This document shows positions 40,006 to 48,405 of a stretch of 64,000 nucleotides of DNA, one piece after another. The translations under genes were made by a program, and so were the position numbers. The stretch comes from Sneathia sanguinegens (GTDB lineage: Bacteria; Fusobacteriota; Fusobacteriia; Fusobacteriales; Leptotrichiaceae): NCBI RefSeq assembly GCF_042033325.1, contig NZ_CP160095.1; one strand, given 5' to 3'. The notes beneath the pieces are model-generated. The model saw only the letters and a list, made by a program, of their open reading frames with translations, searched no databases and was not told where the DNA came from. The stretch's first letter is position 1, and each line of letters begins with the position of its first letter.

Positions 40006-40206
40006 TTACAGTTTTTTAACCCTTTCAGTTTCTATGTCATCAATTTCAAAAGAACCGTCATTTAATTCATCGAGTCTTTTTCGGAGTTTACCCAATAAGT
40101 CTAGCATTTTGTATTTATCTTTCTTTTCTTGTTCTTTATCAAAATATACTGGCTGGTTTTTATAGTCTATTTTATAATATGATGAATATAAATCTAAATT
40201 TCTTCA
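40006..40206 (-). pseudogene. relic of a second immunity-type protein
   Basis: A frame without a start reads RNLDLYSSYYKIDYKNQPVY, then FDKEQEKKDKYK, LLGKLRKRLDELNDGSFEID and ends ERVKKL. This reads like the C-terminal half of a small acidic cytoplasmic protein, of the kind seen as immunity proteins in CDI cassettes; that family call is from memory of similar sequences and is uncertain. It lies right after the immunity candidate at 40224-40535. The 5' half is gone. Confidence 0.45.
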
Positions 40207-40223
40207 TTTATTTACTACTTAAT

Positions 40224-40535
40224 TTAAATATTCAATTCTGAAATTTTAACATTATATCTGTATTTTAATTTACTTTTAATTTTATTTGAAATTTCTAAAT
40301 ATAGTTTTTTTATTTCTTCTATCTTTTTAGGTTCTTTATCTCCAATATATGAAAATTCTATTTTTGTATTTATAAATAAACTATCATATAAATCTTGTAA
40401 TTTCTGTACTTTTTCTGTAATTTCATCATCTAGTCCCAATTGCTCTGCAAGTATATTGTCTATAATATATCCATTTTCATTAAGTAACCACATTGGATAT
40501 AAACCATATTCTAAATCAATTCTTATTGTTTTCAT
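40224..40535 (-). CDS. putative immunity protein of the orphan CdiA-CT toxin
   Basis: 103 residues, cytoplasmic and acidic. The N-terminal pattern DLEYGLYPMWLLNENGYIID followed by ILAEQLGLDDEI and YDSLFI resembles small proteins found next to polymorphic toxins. Its ATG overlaps the toxin stop (ATGA), with AAGGGG about nine bases before it. That overlap is the usual toxin-immunity layout and the main basis of the call. It would protect the cell by binding the toxin domain. Confidence 0.62.
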   Translation of the reverse strand: MKTIRIDLEYGLYPMWLLNENGYIIDNILAEQLGLDDEITEKVQKLQDLYDSLFINTKIEFSYIGDKEPKKIEEIKKLYLEISNKIKSKLKYRYNVKISELNI

Positions 40536-41070
40536 TTCATGTTCCCCTTACTTGGATTAGCTCCTATAATATATCCATTTTTAGATATAGTTATTGCTAT
40601 ATATTTTCTCTTCCCATTTAGCTCTATCTCATATATATCTCTCGGAAATTTACCAGTTCCTTGTTTTCCAACTATTTTCCCTACTTTTATTGCATAAATA
40701 ATTACTCTAGGTAATTGATATTTATCTATTCCTATCAATTTAAAGTCTTTTTCATGTTCATTTAATATATGTCTAAAACCAGCTCTTTTATTTCCCTTTT
40801 CTAACCAAGCTATATTCCCATTTTTCTGTCTCATTATTGCTATAACATCTTCTTCTGTAAATTTAACACCACTTCGTCTAAGCTCATCCATCAAATGCTC
40901 TGGTTTTAATGCTCCCTTGGTATTTTTATATATACCACTATTACCTGCACCTATTAGATTACACCTCTATGTACTTTTGAAGTATAAGGTTCAATGGGGA
41001 TAAGCTCTGTTCTACTTTTATATTTATCAAATATACTATCTGGCATTGTTCCATTTATAAATATTTTTTG
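40532..41070 (-). pseudogene. orphan CdiA C-terminal fragment: pretoxin linker plus BECR-type nuclease toxin, frameshifted
   Basis: From about 41070 the frame reads INGTMPDSIFDKYKSRTELI then PIEPYTSKVHRG, then shifts near 40960 to NLIGAGNSGIYKNTKGALKP and EHLMDELRRSG. This is the pretoxin linker style of CDI effectors. The rest (to 40532) is a compact toxin domain: WLEKGNKRAGFRHILNEHEK, GKIVGKQGTGKFPRDIYEI, and the ending KNGYIIGANPSKG. These fit BECR-fold (barnase/EndoU/colicin-like) RNases. Restoring one lost A (GGTGTAATC from GGTGATAATC) would rejoin the linker. There is no export or stem domain. The toxin domain alone (codons from about 40891) remains open and could still be made. Confidence 0.65.
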
Positions 41071-41705
41071 AATATACTAAACAGTATTCATGACTTACTG
41101 AAATATACAAACTTTGATTTTTAGAACTATTTGTATTCCTTGTAATACTAGCTATAAAATTCTCTCCCCCAAATATCTCATCGCAAAGTAACTTTAATTG
41201 TGCTTGTTCATTATCATCTATCGAAATGAAGATTACTCCTTCTTCTGTTAATAATTCTTTTGCTATTCTTAGTCTTTTTTACATAAAGCTTAGCCACTTA
41301 CTATGTGAGTAGCCATCTGTTTTGTCTACATATTGATCATTATAAATAAAATCCTTATTACCTGTATTATATGGTGGATCTTATATATATTACATCTATT
41401 TTCCCCTTATGTGTCTTTTCTAATAGTCTTAATGAATGTAGGTTATCTCCTTCTAGTAAAAAGTTATATGCTTTTTCTTTATCTTTTTCTATTTTTCTTT
41501 CTTCTACTTCTTTAAATACTGGTATATTTGTTTTTAATTCTTCGTCTACTTTTTCACTATGTTCTTCCCATACTAATCCATATTTCTTTTTATTTAATGC
41601 TTTTTCAATTTCTGATATTATTCTAATATCTTCATCTTCTTTTCCTTCTTTTAATTTTTCTAAATAATTTAAAAGTTTTTCTCTTTTTTCTTTTGATATA
41701 TTCAT
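41070..41705 (-). pseudogene. decayed third copy of mod (5' part)
   Basis: From 41705 the frame copies the first approximately 110 codons of the mod genes. It then carries an extra T in the stretch before the DPPY codons (ATCTTATATA instead of ATCTATATA), shifting the frame. Further on, GGA of the MEKRL segment has become a stop (ATGTAAAAA). Similarity continues through EIFGGENFIASITRNT and SHEYCLVYSKN, then ends abruptly in the CdiA fragment near 41070. It has its own variant start of the recognition region. Its ATG overlaps the stop of the fic relic. Confidence 0.85.
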
Positions 41706-42389
41706 TTTCCACCTTCAATAATTTCTAAATCATTTTCATATTCTTCTTCTATTTTCTTTTCTTCTCCTGGGATACAATATGAAAGCATTGTTTCTTTTTG
41801 AGCTTTTAACATTGTTTTAAATAATGGTATTATATTATCATTATCATAATAATCTACCAACTCTTTTGATGTATTTTCATCATAAAAATTAATTACAAAA
41901 GGAGCATACCCTTTTTTCACTAATAAACCATTCATCATAAGTTGTGCTGTTCTCTTATTTCCATCTCCAAAAAATTGATGCTTAAATAATTTTAAAGCTA
42001 ATTCAATATATTTTCTGCCCTTATTTTCTTTTTCATTTTTGTACCAACATTTTAAAACATCAAATTCATATTCTAGCTGAAATGGAAAAGCCACCTATAT
42101 TATCAAAATTTTCATTAGCTGCTACATATCTATTTATCATACATAAAATATCTTTATCAAAATATAAGTCATCATAATACAATTTATCTAAAAGATAATC
42201 TAATCCATTTTGAATTGATTTAACTAATATAATATCACGAGCATTAGCTTTAACTTTTAAATTTGAAATTGCTGCTACCGTTTCTGCAAAAGTCATTTGT
42301 GAACCTTCACCTTTTGATAATACAAATATAGTATTATCATATTCTTTATTTAAAATAAACATTGCTCTTTTTTTATCAATTTTATACAT
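41702..42389 (-). pseudogene. Fic-domain protein gene split by frameshift/deletion
   Basis: Two adjacent frames together make one Fic protein. The upstream part (42389 to 42066) holds GSQMTFAETVAAI and VAANENFDNIGGF. The downstream part (42094 to 41702) holds the Fic core HQFFGDGNKRTAQLMMNGLL, a HxFxxGNxR-type AMPylation motif. The break near 42066-42094 also seems to have lost several codons of the usual loop (NIGGFR...LEYE). Fic enzymes transfer AMP to target proteins; here the gene is probably dead. Its end overlaps the mod relic start by 4 bp. Confidence 0.75.
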
Positions 42390-42465
42390 ACTTTATATTT
42401 CTCCCATTTTTTATTATTCCTATGTATCTTTTTTATTTTACCATTAATTGTTTACCTAATCAATT

Positions 42466-42490
42466 AAAAAAGCACCCATTTTTTGGGTGC
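42466..42490 (-). terminator. terminator of the P-type ATPase gene
   Basis: A stem GCACCCA / TGGGTGC followed on the minus strand by TTTTTT, a few bases after the stop. Confidence 0.85.
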
Positions 42491-42494
42491 AAAT

Positions 42495-44849
42495 TCAATT
42501 AATTTTTATTCTCTTTATTCTCTTAGAATTAAATATTGCAACTAGAGCTACTCCAACATCTCCAAACACAGCTCCCCACATTCCTGCTTTGCCTAAGATA
42601 CCTAAAATGATTATAATAAATTTAACTATAAGTATTATACTTATATTTTCTAATACTATATACTTCATCTTTTTGGCATTTTTTTTCAAATAAACAACAT
42701 TCATCAAAGTTTCAGTATTAAATACTATATCTGAAGCTCCTATAGTTACATCACTACCAGCTTTCCCCATAGCTACACCTACATCTGCACTTGCTATAAC
42801 TGGGGCATCATTAATTCCATCACCCAAATACATAATTTTTTGCCCTTTTTTATGTTCTTCTAATATTTTAAGCTTATCATTAGGTAATAGATTATAGTAG
42901 CACTCATCAATAGTTAATGAATTTTTAACTTCCATTGCTGAAAGTCTATTATCACCTGTTAGCATAACTATATTTTTTATACCATTTTGTCTCATTTGTT
43001 TAATAGCTTCTTTAGTATCTTTTTTAACTTTATCTCTAATATAAATATTAAGAACATATTGCCCATTAAAGGCAACATTAACATTAGTTCCATATTCATC
43101 CTTTATATTCTTCGCACTAGCTGGAATCAATACCTTATTTTTTTTCATCATAGCATCATTTCCAACTAAAACTTCATACTTTTCAGTTATTAATTTTATA
43201 CCTTGACCTGCTATTTCTTTTAGGCTTTTAATTTGAATATCTTGACCAAAAGTCTTATCTTCTTCAGGATTATTTATACTAAATTCATGATTATTACATA
43301 AATCTTCCTCAAAATGTCCTATATGATGTCTATATTCATCAACATACATTTTCCCATCCTTATTTTCCCCATGTTCTTTTGGTTTATGACAGCAACCACA
43401 ATGTTGACAATAGCTAATAAATTCCATATATACATCATCATATTTGACCTTTGTTAAGCCATATTTTGCTTTTATAAACTCTATTATACTTTTGGCAATG
43501 GGATGATTTGAATTATTTTCTGCAATATAAATATATTCAAAAATTTCTCTTTCATTCAAATCACGCATATTATCATAATATTCATTTATTTCTGCAACAT
43601 GGAACTTACCTTCTGTGATTGTTCCAGTTTTATCCAAAAAGACCGTATCAACTTTTTCAACTGTATCAAAAATATTTATTGCCTTAACTAAAATCCCTTT
43701 TTTAGCAAGTGATCCAACACCAGTAAAATATGTTAAAGGTATACTCAAAACCAAGGCACAAGGACAAGATATTACAAGTAAGACTATACTACTATAAAGC
43801 GATTTTTCAAAAGTAATTCTTTGTGTAAACAAAGGTGGTAGTATAGCAACTAAAATAGCTAATATTATTATACATGGTGTATACCAATTAGAAAATGTTG
43901 TTATAAATTTATCTGCCTTCGTTTTTTTATGCATAGAACTTTCTATTAATTCGACTAATTTAAACATTGAAGAATTTTCATACTTATGTGTTACTTTAAG
44001 TATAATTTTAGAATTCATATTAATAGCCCCTGCATATACTGCTTCACCTATTTCTATTTGTTTAGGCATACTTTCACCTGTTAAAGCTGCCAAATTAAAT
44101 TCTCCAGATCCTTTTACTATTATTCCATCTAAAGGTACTTTTTCTCCAGGTTTAACTAATATATAGCTACCTTCCCTAACATCTTCTATTTTAACTTCTT
44201 CAAAGTTTTCATTTTCATCTAAGATAACATTTGCAGTATCTTCTTTTAATTCTAATAAATTCTTTATATCTTTTCTTGAATTTATAATAGCAATATTTTG
44301 GAAATATTCTCCAATAGCATAAAATACCATAACTCCACAAGCTTCTTCAAATGAGCCTATACAAAAGGCGGCTATTGTCGATATACTCATAAGTACTTTT
44401 TCATCAAAGAAATTTTTTCTTATTATACAATTATATGCTCCTATTAATATAGGTAACCCTATTATCAAATAAGATACTATATATATGGGATCAAAGAACA
44501 AATATAGATCATAAGGAACATACATAAATTTTTGCAATATTTCTACAATAAATGCTATGGCAAAAAGAACAAATGAAGTAATAATAAGATATTTTTCTTT
44601 TTCTAAATTATTTATTTCATGATCTGCTTCTATATCTGCCTTACTTTTATTAGGTTCTAAAACTTTAACATCAGGTTCAATTTCTTTTATGTCTTTTTTA
44701 ACCTTTGCCATGTCCTTTGTAGTTATTATCATTGTTTTAGTTGCAAAACTTATGCTAACTTCTTCTACATATTCTTTTTCCTGTAAATATTTCTCTAATT
44801 TTATTCCGCAATCTGCACAATCTAATCCTTCTAGTCTATATTTTTCCAT
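42495..44849 (-). CDS. P1B-type heavy-metal ATPase, Zn2+/Cd2+ type
   Basis: 784 residues. An N-terminal metal-binding domain has GLDCADC (C11, C14). The channel motif is SCPCALVLS, the phosphorylation site DKTGTITEG (near 403), the nucleotide His-Pro in NHPIAKS, and the hinge GDGINDAPV. In the last helices N-x7-K (NISIILIVK) is followed by D-x-G (FGDVGVAL), the P1B-2 signature for Zn/Cd/Pb export. Unusually, the nucleotide-binding domain carries an approximately 45-residue Cys/His-rich insert (YCQHCGCCHKPKEHG, then YRHHIGHFEEDLCNNHEF, residues about 478-520) that may sense or buffer metal. Single-gene unit. Confidence 0.92.
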   Translation of the reverse strand: MEKYRLEGLDCADCGIKLEKYLQEKEYVEEVSISFATKTMIITTKDMAKVKKDIKEIEPDVKVLEPNKSKADIEADHEINNLEKEKYLIITSFVLFAIAFIVEILQKFMYVPYDLYLFFDPIYIVSYLIIGLPILIGAYNCIIRKNFFDEKVLMSISTIAAFCIGSFEEACGVMVFYAIGEYFQNIAIINSRKDIKNLLELKEDTANVILDENENFEEVKIEDVREGSYILVKPGEKVPLDGIIVKGSGEFNLAALTGESMPKQIEIGEAVYAGAINMNSKIILKVTHKYENSSMFKLVELIESSMHKKTKADKFITTFSNWYTPCIIILAILVAILPPLFTQRITFEKSLYSSIVLLVISCPCALVLSIPLTYFTGVGSLAKKGILVKAINIFDTVEKVDTVFLDKTGTITEGKFHVAEINEYYDNMRDLNEREIFEYIYIAENNSNHPIAKSIIEFIKAKYGLTKVKYDDVYMEFISYCQHCGCCHKPKEHGENKDGKMYVDEYRHHIGHFEEDLCNNHEFSINNPEEDKTFGQDIQIKSLKEIAGQGIKLITEKYEVLVGNDAMMKKNKVLIPASAKNIKDEYGTNVNVAFNGQYVLNIYIRDKVKKDTKEAIKQMRQNGIKNIVMLTGDNRLSAMEVKNSLTIDECYYNLLPNDKLKILEEHKKGQKIMYLGDGINDAPVIASADVGVAMGKAGSDVTIGASDIVFNTETLMNVVYLKKNAKKMKYIVLENISIILIVKFIIIILGILGKAGMWGAVFGDVGVALVAIFNSKRIKRIKIN

Positions 44850-44897
44850 ATTTTTACTTTGCCTTTCAAACTAATTTTCTAGTAAATTATACATTAT

Positions 44898-44920
44898 AAA
44901 AAAAAAGAAGTCAAAACTTC
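44898..44920 (-). terminator. terminator of rpmF
   Basis: A stem GAAGT / ACTTC followed by nine Ts on the minus strand. Confidence 0.72.
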
Positions 44921-44925
44921 AATAT

Positions 44926-45120
44926 TTATTTTGCTTCCTTTTCTTCTTTAGCTTCAGCTAATACTTGTCTACCTCTATATAGCCCTGTTTCTAAGTTTAC
45001 TCTATGTGGTCTTCTTACTGTTCCATCAGCTTCAACTATAAATGAAGGTGCTGATATCCCATCATGTGCCCTTCTCATGTTTCTTTTTGCTTTAGAGGTT
45101 CTCTTCTTTGGTACTGCCAT
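44926..45120 (-). CDS. rpmF: ribosomal protein bL32
   Basis: 64 residues. The start MAVPKKRTSKAKRNMRRAHD is the L32 signature. No Cys zinc pairs are present, so it is the zinc-free form. The C-terminus is a charged tail (AEAKEEKEAK). It stands alone with a near-consensus promoter and its own terminator, without the usual yceD-like upstream gene or plsX downstream. Confidence 0.95.
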   Translation of the reverse strand: MAVPKKRTSKAKRNMRRAHDGISAPSFIVEADGTVRRPHRVNLETGLYRGRQVLAEAKEEKEAK

Positions 45121-45155
45121 TTCGAGACTCCTTTCGTTCTTTCGTCAATATAAGA

Positions 45156-45184
45156 ATTATACATAATTACTGATTTTTTGTCAA
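45156..45184 (-). promoter_or_regulatory. promoter of rpmF
   Basis: TTGACA (45179-45184) and TATAAT (45156-45161) on the minus strand are exactly 17 bp apart: a full consensus sigma-70 type promoter. Confidence 0.85.
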
Positions 45185-45341
45185 GTAATGAAAGGATATA
45201 AATTTAGGGAAAATATTTCAAATAATTCTAATTGATAAAAGTTAAGTCTTGTAAAAGATAACCTCATTAACTGTATTATATTAATATTTTCTTATATTGT
45301 AAAATATATATTATTTATAGTACTATTAATTTTATTTATGA

Positions 45342-46673
45342 TTAGCTAACTAAATTGTTTAACCATGATTTATTCATATATTTATAATAGCATAAGCAAG
45401 CTCTTAATATTTCTGCAAATGAAATAGATACAAAAACATAATATATTGGAAAATGTAAAATAAAGGCTGAAATATATCCCATTGGAACAGCAAAAACCCA
45501 AGAACCTATTATAGATTGATACAATACAAATTTTGTTTCTCCTCCTGCTGTCAATGCACCATTAGTAATAGTCATATTAAATATTTTTATTGGTGCAAAA
45601 ATTACCATAAAATACATTACTTTTTTTGTCATTTCTAATGAATATGGACTTAATTTAAAAATAGTTAGATATAGATTATTAAATAACAAATAAATACAAC
45701 CTACTATAAGAGGTGCAACACTTGCTAATATCAATATTTTTTTAGAAATTATATATGCCTTTTCTTTTTCATTTTTGCCTAAATAATTACCTACAAGAAC
45801 ACTAGAGGCAGTTGAAAATCCACTGAAAAATCCTATTATAGCTCCTTGTATAGGAAACATTATTGTAACTGCTATTGTTTGCTTTGTCCCCATATAACCA
45901 TATATTGAGTTTGAAATACTATCTGTTGCTATAAAGCTAATATTTTCAACTAAAGTTGGTAGGGTTAATTTCCAATATAGAAGAATATCTTTATCAAAAG
46001 TTAAAAATTGTAAAAGTTCCTTTATGCTATATGACCCTATTAATTTTTTCCCATAAACTATGCTCAGTAAAATTATACAAGAAATAGTTTGTGAAGATGT
46101 AGTTGCAATTCCAGCTCCTAAAACACCAAGTTTTGGAAAACCAAATTTACCAAAAATTAAAATATAATTAAATAATGTATTTACACCAAGTCCTACAATT
46201 GTTGCATATAGTGGAATTTTAACTATTTTTGCATTTCTTAAAATGGTTACATATATTATATTCAAGAAAAATGGTATATACCCTAAGGCAATAGCCCTAT
46301 GATATTTTATTCCAAGGGATATTACTTTTTCATCATTTGTAAATAAAGTCATACAAAATCTAGGAAATACCATAGATAAGATAACAAATACCAAGACTAA
46401 AACACTTCCTGCAAACATTGTCATACCTTGTATTTTACTAATCTTTTCTGTTTGTTCGCTTCCTATTAATTGTGCTGATAAAATACCTAATCCTCCAGTT
46501 AAACCTATCATAGTAAATAATAAAATGAAAAAAATCTTAGATCCTAAGCCAACTGAAACCACCGCTGTTGTTCCCAAAGTTCCAACCATTATTTGATCAA
46601 AAATATTGAATAGTGAGAACATAATACTTTGTATTGCTACTGGTATTGCTAATTTAAATACAGATTTCCACAT
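45342..46673 (-). CDS. MATE-family multidrug/Na+ exporter
   Basis: 443 residues from MWKSVFKLAIPVAIQS. I choose the ATG at 46671-46673 because CGGAGGGGG lies just before it; the longer frame starts inside that site. There are twelve membrane helices in two related halves. NIFDQIMVGTLGTTAVVSVGL and GLGSKIFFILLFTMIGLTGGLG match the first half of NorM/DinF-type MATE carriers, and GALTAGGETKFVLYQSIIG the second. It probably exports cationic drugs or metabolites in exchange for Na+ or H+. The substrate is unknown. Confidence 0.9.
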   Translation of the reverse strand: MWKSVFKLAIPVAIQSIMFSLFNIFDQIMVGTLGTTAVVSVGLGSKIFFILLFTMIGLTGGLGILSAQLIGSEQTEKISKIQGMTMFAGSVLVLVFVILSMVFPRFCMTLFTNDEKVISLGIKYHRAIALGYIPFFLNIIYVTILRNAKIVKIPLYATIVGLGVNTLFNYILIFGKFGFPKLGVLGAGIATTSSQTISCIILLSIVYGKKLIGSYSIKELLQFLTFDKDILLYWKLTLPTLVENISFIATDSISNSIYGYMGTKQTIAVTIMFPIQGAIIGFFSGFSTASSVLVGNYLGKNEKEKAYIISKKILILASVAPLIVGCIYLLFNNLYLTIFKLSPYSLEMTKKVMYFMVIFAPIKIFNMTITNGALTAGGETKFVLYQSIIGSWVFAVPMGYISAFILHFPIYYVFVSISFAEILRACLCYYKYMNKSWLNNLVS

Positions 46674-46740
46674 AATTCCCCCTCCGTTCCATAAATATAA
46701 CACATATATAACATCATTTCAAGTTTTTTGTAAATGATTA

Positions 46741-46769
46741 TTGACATAATTCTGTGCTTGTATTAAAAT
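46741..46769 (+). promoter_or_regulatory. promoter of the ahpC operon
   Basis: TTGACA (46741-46746) and TAAAAT (46764-46769) are 17 bp apart. The longer reading of ahpC would start inside this promoter, which supports the later start. Confidence 0.75.
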
Positions 46770-46801
46770 ATAAATATATTAAAGAAAAGAGAGGGATAAT
46801 T

Positions 46802-47368
46802 ATGGCAATAATTGGGAAAAAAATTGAAGATTTTACTGTTAACGCATATCACAATGAAAGTTTAGATGTAATTAATTTTGAAAAAGATATTAAAGGACAT
46901 TGGTCATTATTTTTCTTTTATCCTGCAGACTTTACATTTGTATGTCCCACAGAATTAGAAGATTTACAAGACCATTACCTTGAATTTGAAAATCTTGGTT
47001 TCAAAGTTTTTTCAGTAAGTACAGATACACATTTCTGTCACAAGGCTTGGCATGATACATCAGAAAGAATTAATAAAATTACATATGCAATGATAGGTGA
47101 TAAAACAGGAGAATTATCAAGAATGTTTGATGTTTATGATGAAACAACAGGTTTAGCTAATAGAGGTGCTTTCATCTTAAATCCTGAAGGTGAAATAGTT
47201 GCTTGTGATATTACAGCTGATGGTGTAGGTAGAGAAGTCAGCGAAATATTAAGAAAGGCTACAGCTGCTAAGTTCATAGCTGAACATCCAGGACTTGTAT
47301 GTCCAGCTAAATGGGAAGAAGGTAAAGAAACACTAGAACCTGGTTTGGATTTGGTAGGTAAATTATAA
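46802..47368 (+). CDS. ahpC: alkyl hydroperoxide reductase subunit C (peroxiredoxin)
   Basis: 188 residues from MAIIGKKIEDF, with GAGAGGG before the ATG. It is a typical 2-Cys peroxiredoxin: the peroxidatic cysteine is C48 in ADFTFVCPTE and the resolving cysteine C167 in GLVCPAKW. It reduces H2O2 and organic peroxides in the cytoplasm. Its stop overlaps the next gene's start by one base (TAATG), tying it to an AhpF-like partner. Confidence 0.96.
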   Translation: MAIIGKKIEDFTVNAYHNESLDVINFEKDIKGHWSLFFFYPADFTFVCPTELEDLQDHYLEFENLGFKVFSVSTDTHFCHKAWHDTSERINKITYAMIGDKTGELSRMFDVYDETTGLANRGAFILNPEGEIVACDITADGVGREVSEILRKATAAKFIAEHPGLVCPAKWEEGKETLEPGLDLVGKL

Positions 47369-47964
47369 TGCTTATAAATAACGAAATTAAGAAGCAATTA
47401 TCTGAATATTTTAAACATATAACTAGACCCGTACGAATACATACTAAAAATCCTAGTGAAAATTTAAATAGCTTTTTATCAGAAATTGTTTCATTGTCTA
47501 ACAACTTAAGTATAGTTCAAGATCCTGATTTACCATATCGTAATAATTCATTTGAACTTTATGATGTTGATAAAGCAACTGGAATAGTATTCTCAGGCAT
47601 ACCTGGTGGACATGAATTCAATAGCTTTATACTTGCAATTCTATCTATATTTGGCTTGGGTGAAAAATTAACAGATGAACAAAAAGCTAAAATTAAGAAT
47701 ATAGACGAAAAAATGGTTATAGAGGTTTTTGTAACTTTATCTTGTACTTTTTGCCCTGGCGTTGTTCAAAGTTTAAATAAAATAGCTTTAAATAATAGCA
47801 ATATTATTGTTAATACAATAGATGGTAATGAGTATATAGCAGAAGTTCGTGAAAAAAGAATTGTAGCTTCTCCAACGGTATTTATCAATGGTGAATTTTT
47901 AACTTCTGGTGCTCAAAGCACAGATAAATTAATAGAAATAATAACAGATAAAACTATGAGTTAA
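47368..47964 (+). CDS. stand-alone AhpF N-terminal domain (disulfide donor to AhpC)
   Basis: 198 residues made of two thioredoxin folds. The second holds the redox pair C126-T-F-C129 (LSCTFCPGVV) and the cis-Pro loop VASPTVFINGE. This is the N-terminal domain of AhpF without the FAD/NADH half (AhpF is normally about 520 residues). It probably passes electrons from a separate thioredoxin reductase-like flavoprotein to AhpC. No such reductase is in the window. It is translationally coupled to ahpC. Confidence 0.88.
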   Translation: MLINNEIKKQLSEYFKHITRPVRIHTKNPSENLNSFLSEIVSLSNNLSIVQDPDLPYRNNSFELYDVDKATGIVFSGIPGGHEFNSFILAILSIFGLGEKLTDEQKAKIKNIDEKMVIEVFVTLSCTFCPGVVQSLNKIALNNSNIIVNTIDGNEYIAEVREKRIVASPTVFINGEFLTSGAQSTDKLIEIITDKTMS

Positions 47965-47980
47965 ACTCATAGTTTTTTTT
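47951..47980 (+). terminator. terminator of the ahpC operon
   Basis: A perfect palindrome AAACTATGAGT / ACTCATAGTTT followed by eight Ts. The stem contains the stop codon of the preceding gene. Confidence 0.9.
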
Positions 47981-47981
47981 C

Positions 47982-48010
47982 TTGACTTTTATTTAAAACT
48001 ACTGTACTAT
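47982..48010 (+). promoter_or_regulatory. promoter of the GntR-ABC operon
   Basis: TTGACT (47982-47987) and TACTAT (48005-48010) are 17 bp apart. Confidence 0.65.
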
Positions 48011-48021
48011 ATAAGTATATA
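48008..48021 (+). promoter_or_regulatory. candidate GntR (YtrA-type) operator
   Basis: TATATAAGTATATA is a near-perfect palindrome overlapping the end of the -10 box, 20 bp before the gntR start. This fits autorepression, which is common for YtrA-type regulators. Being AT-only, it could also be chance. Confidence 0.45.
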
Positions 48022-48039
48022 AGTTGAGAGGAGGAAGAT

Positions 48040-48405
48040 ATGGTTTTTAATTCTTCAAAGCCCATTTATTCTCAAATTTATGATATGTTAATTCGTGATA
48101 TCATTAATGGAAAATATAAATGCGGCGATAAGATTATTTCTATAAATGAATTTTCAAAAAAATATGTTGTAAATCAAAATACTGTAATACATGCCTATCG
48201 TGAATTAATGTATGATAATATTATTATTTCAAAAAGAGGTTTAGGTTTTTTTGTAACAACAGATACAAATATTATAAATTCTTTTTGTGAAAAAAGAATC
48301 AATTCTTTAATACTTTCTTTTTTAAAAGAAATTAAAAATTGTGGTTTTTCTAAAAAGGAATTATTAAGAAAAATAGAGGAGGTAAATTTCGATGATATCA
48401 ATTAA
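48040..48405 (+). CDS. GntR-family (YtrA-type) regulator
   Basis: 121 residues: a winged helix-turn-helix (PIYSQIYDMLIRDIINGKYK, then NEFSKKYVVNQNTVIHAYREL) and a short helical tail with no ligand domain, as in the YtrA subfamily that controls ABC operons. It has GAGGAGG before the ATG. The ABC ATPase gene starts inside its last codons (14-bp overlap), so it almost certainly regulates that transporter. Confidence 0.9.
   Translation: MVFNSSKPIYSQIYDMLIRDIINGKYKCGDKIISINEFSKKYVVNQNTVIHAYRELMYDNIIISKRGLGFFVTTDTNIINSFCEKRINSLILSFLKEIKNCGFSKKELLRKIEEVNFDDIN

Noticed and set aside
35694..41705. Slipped-strand phase variation of mod genes
   Set aside because: I found no tetra- or pentanucleotide tracts in the mod genes or their promoters; recombination is the better hypothesis.
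33463..42389. Mobile element or prophage as carrier of the accessory island
   Set aside because: No transposase, integrase, tRNA-end attachment site or phage structural gene is visible in or beside it.
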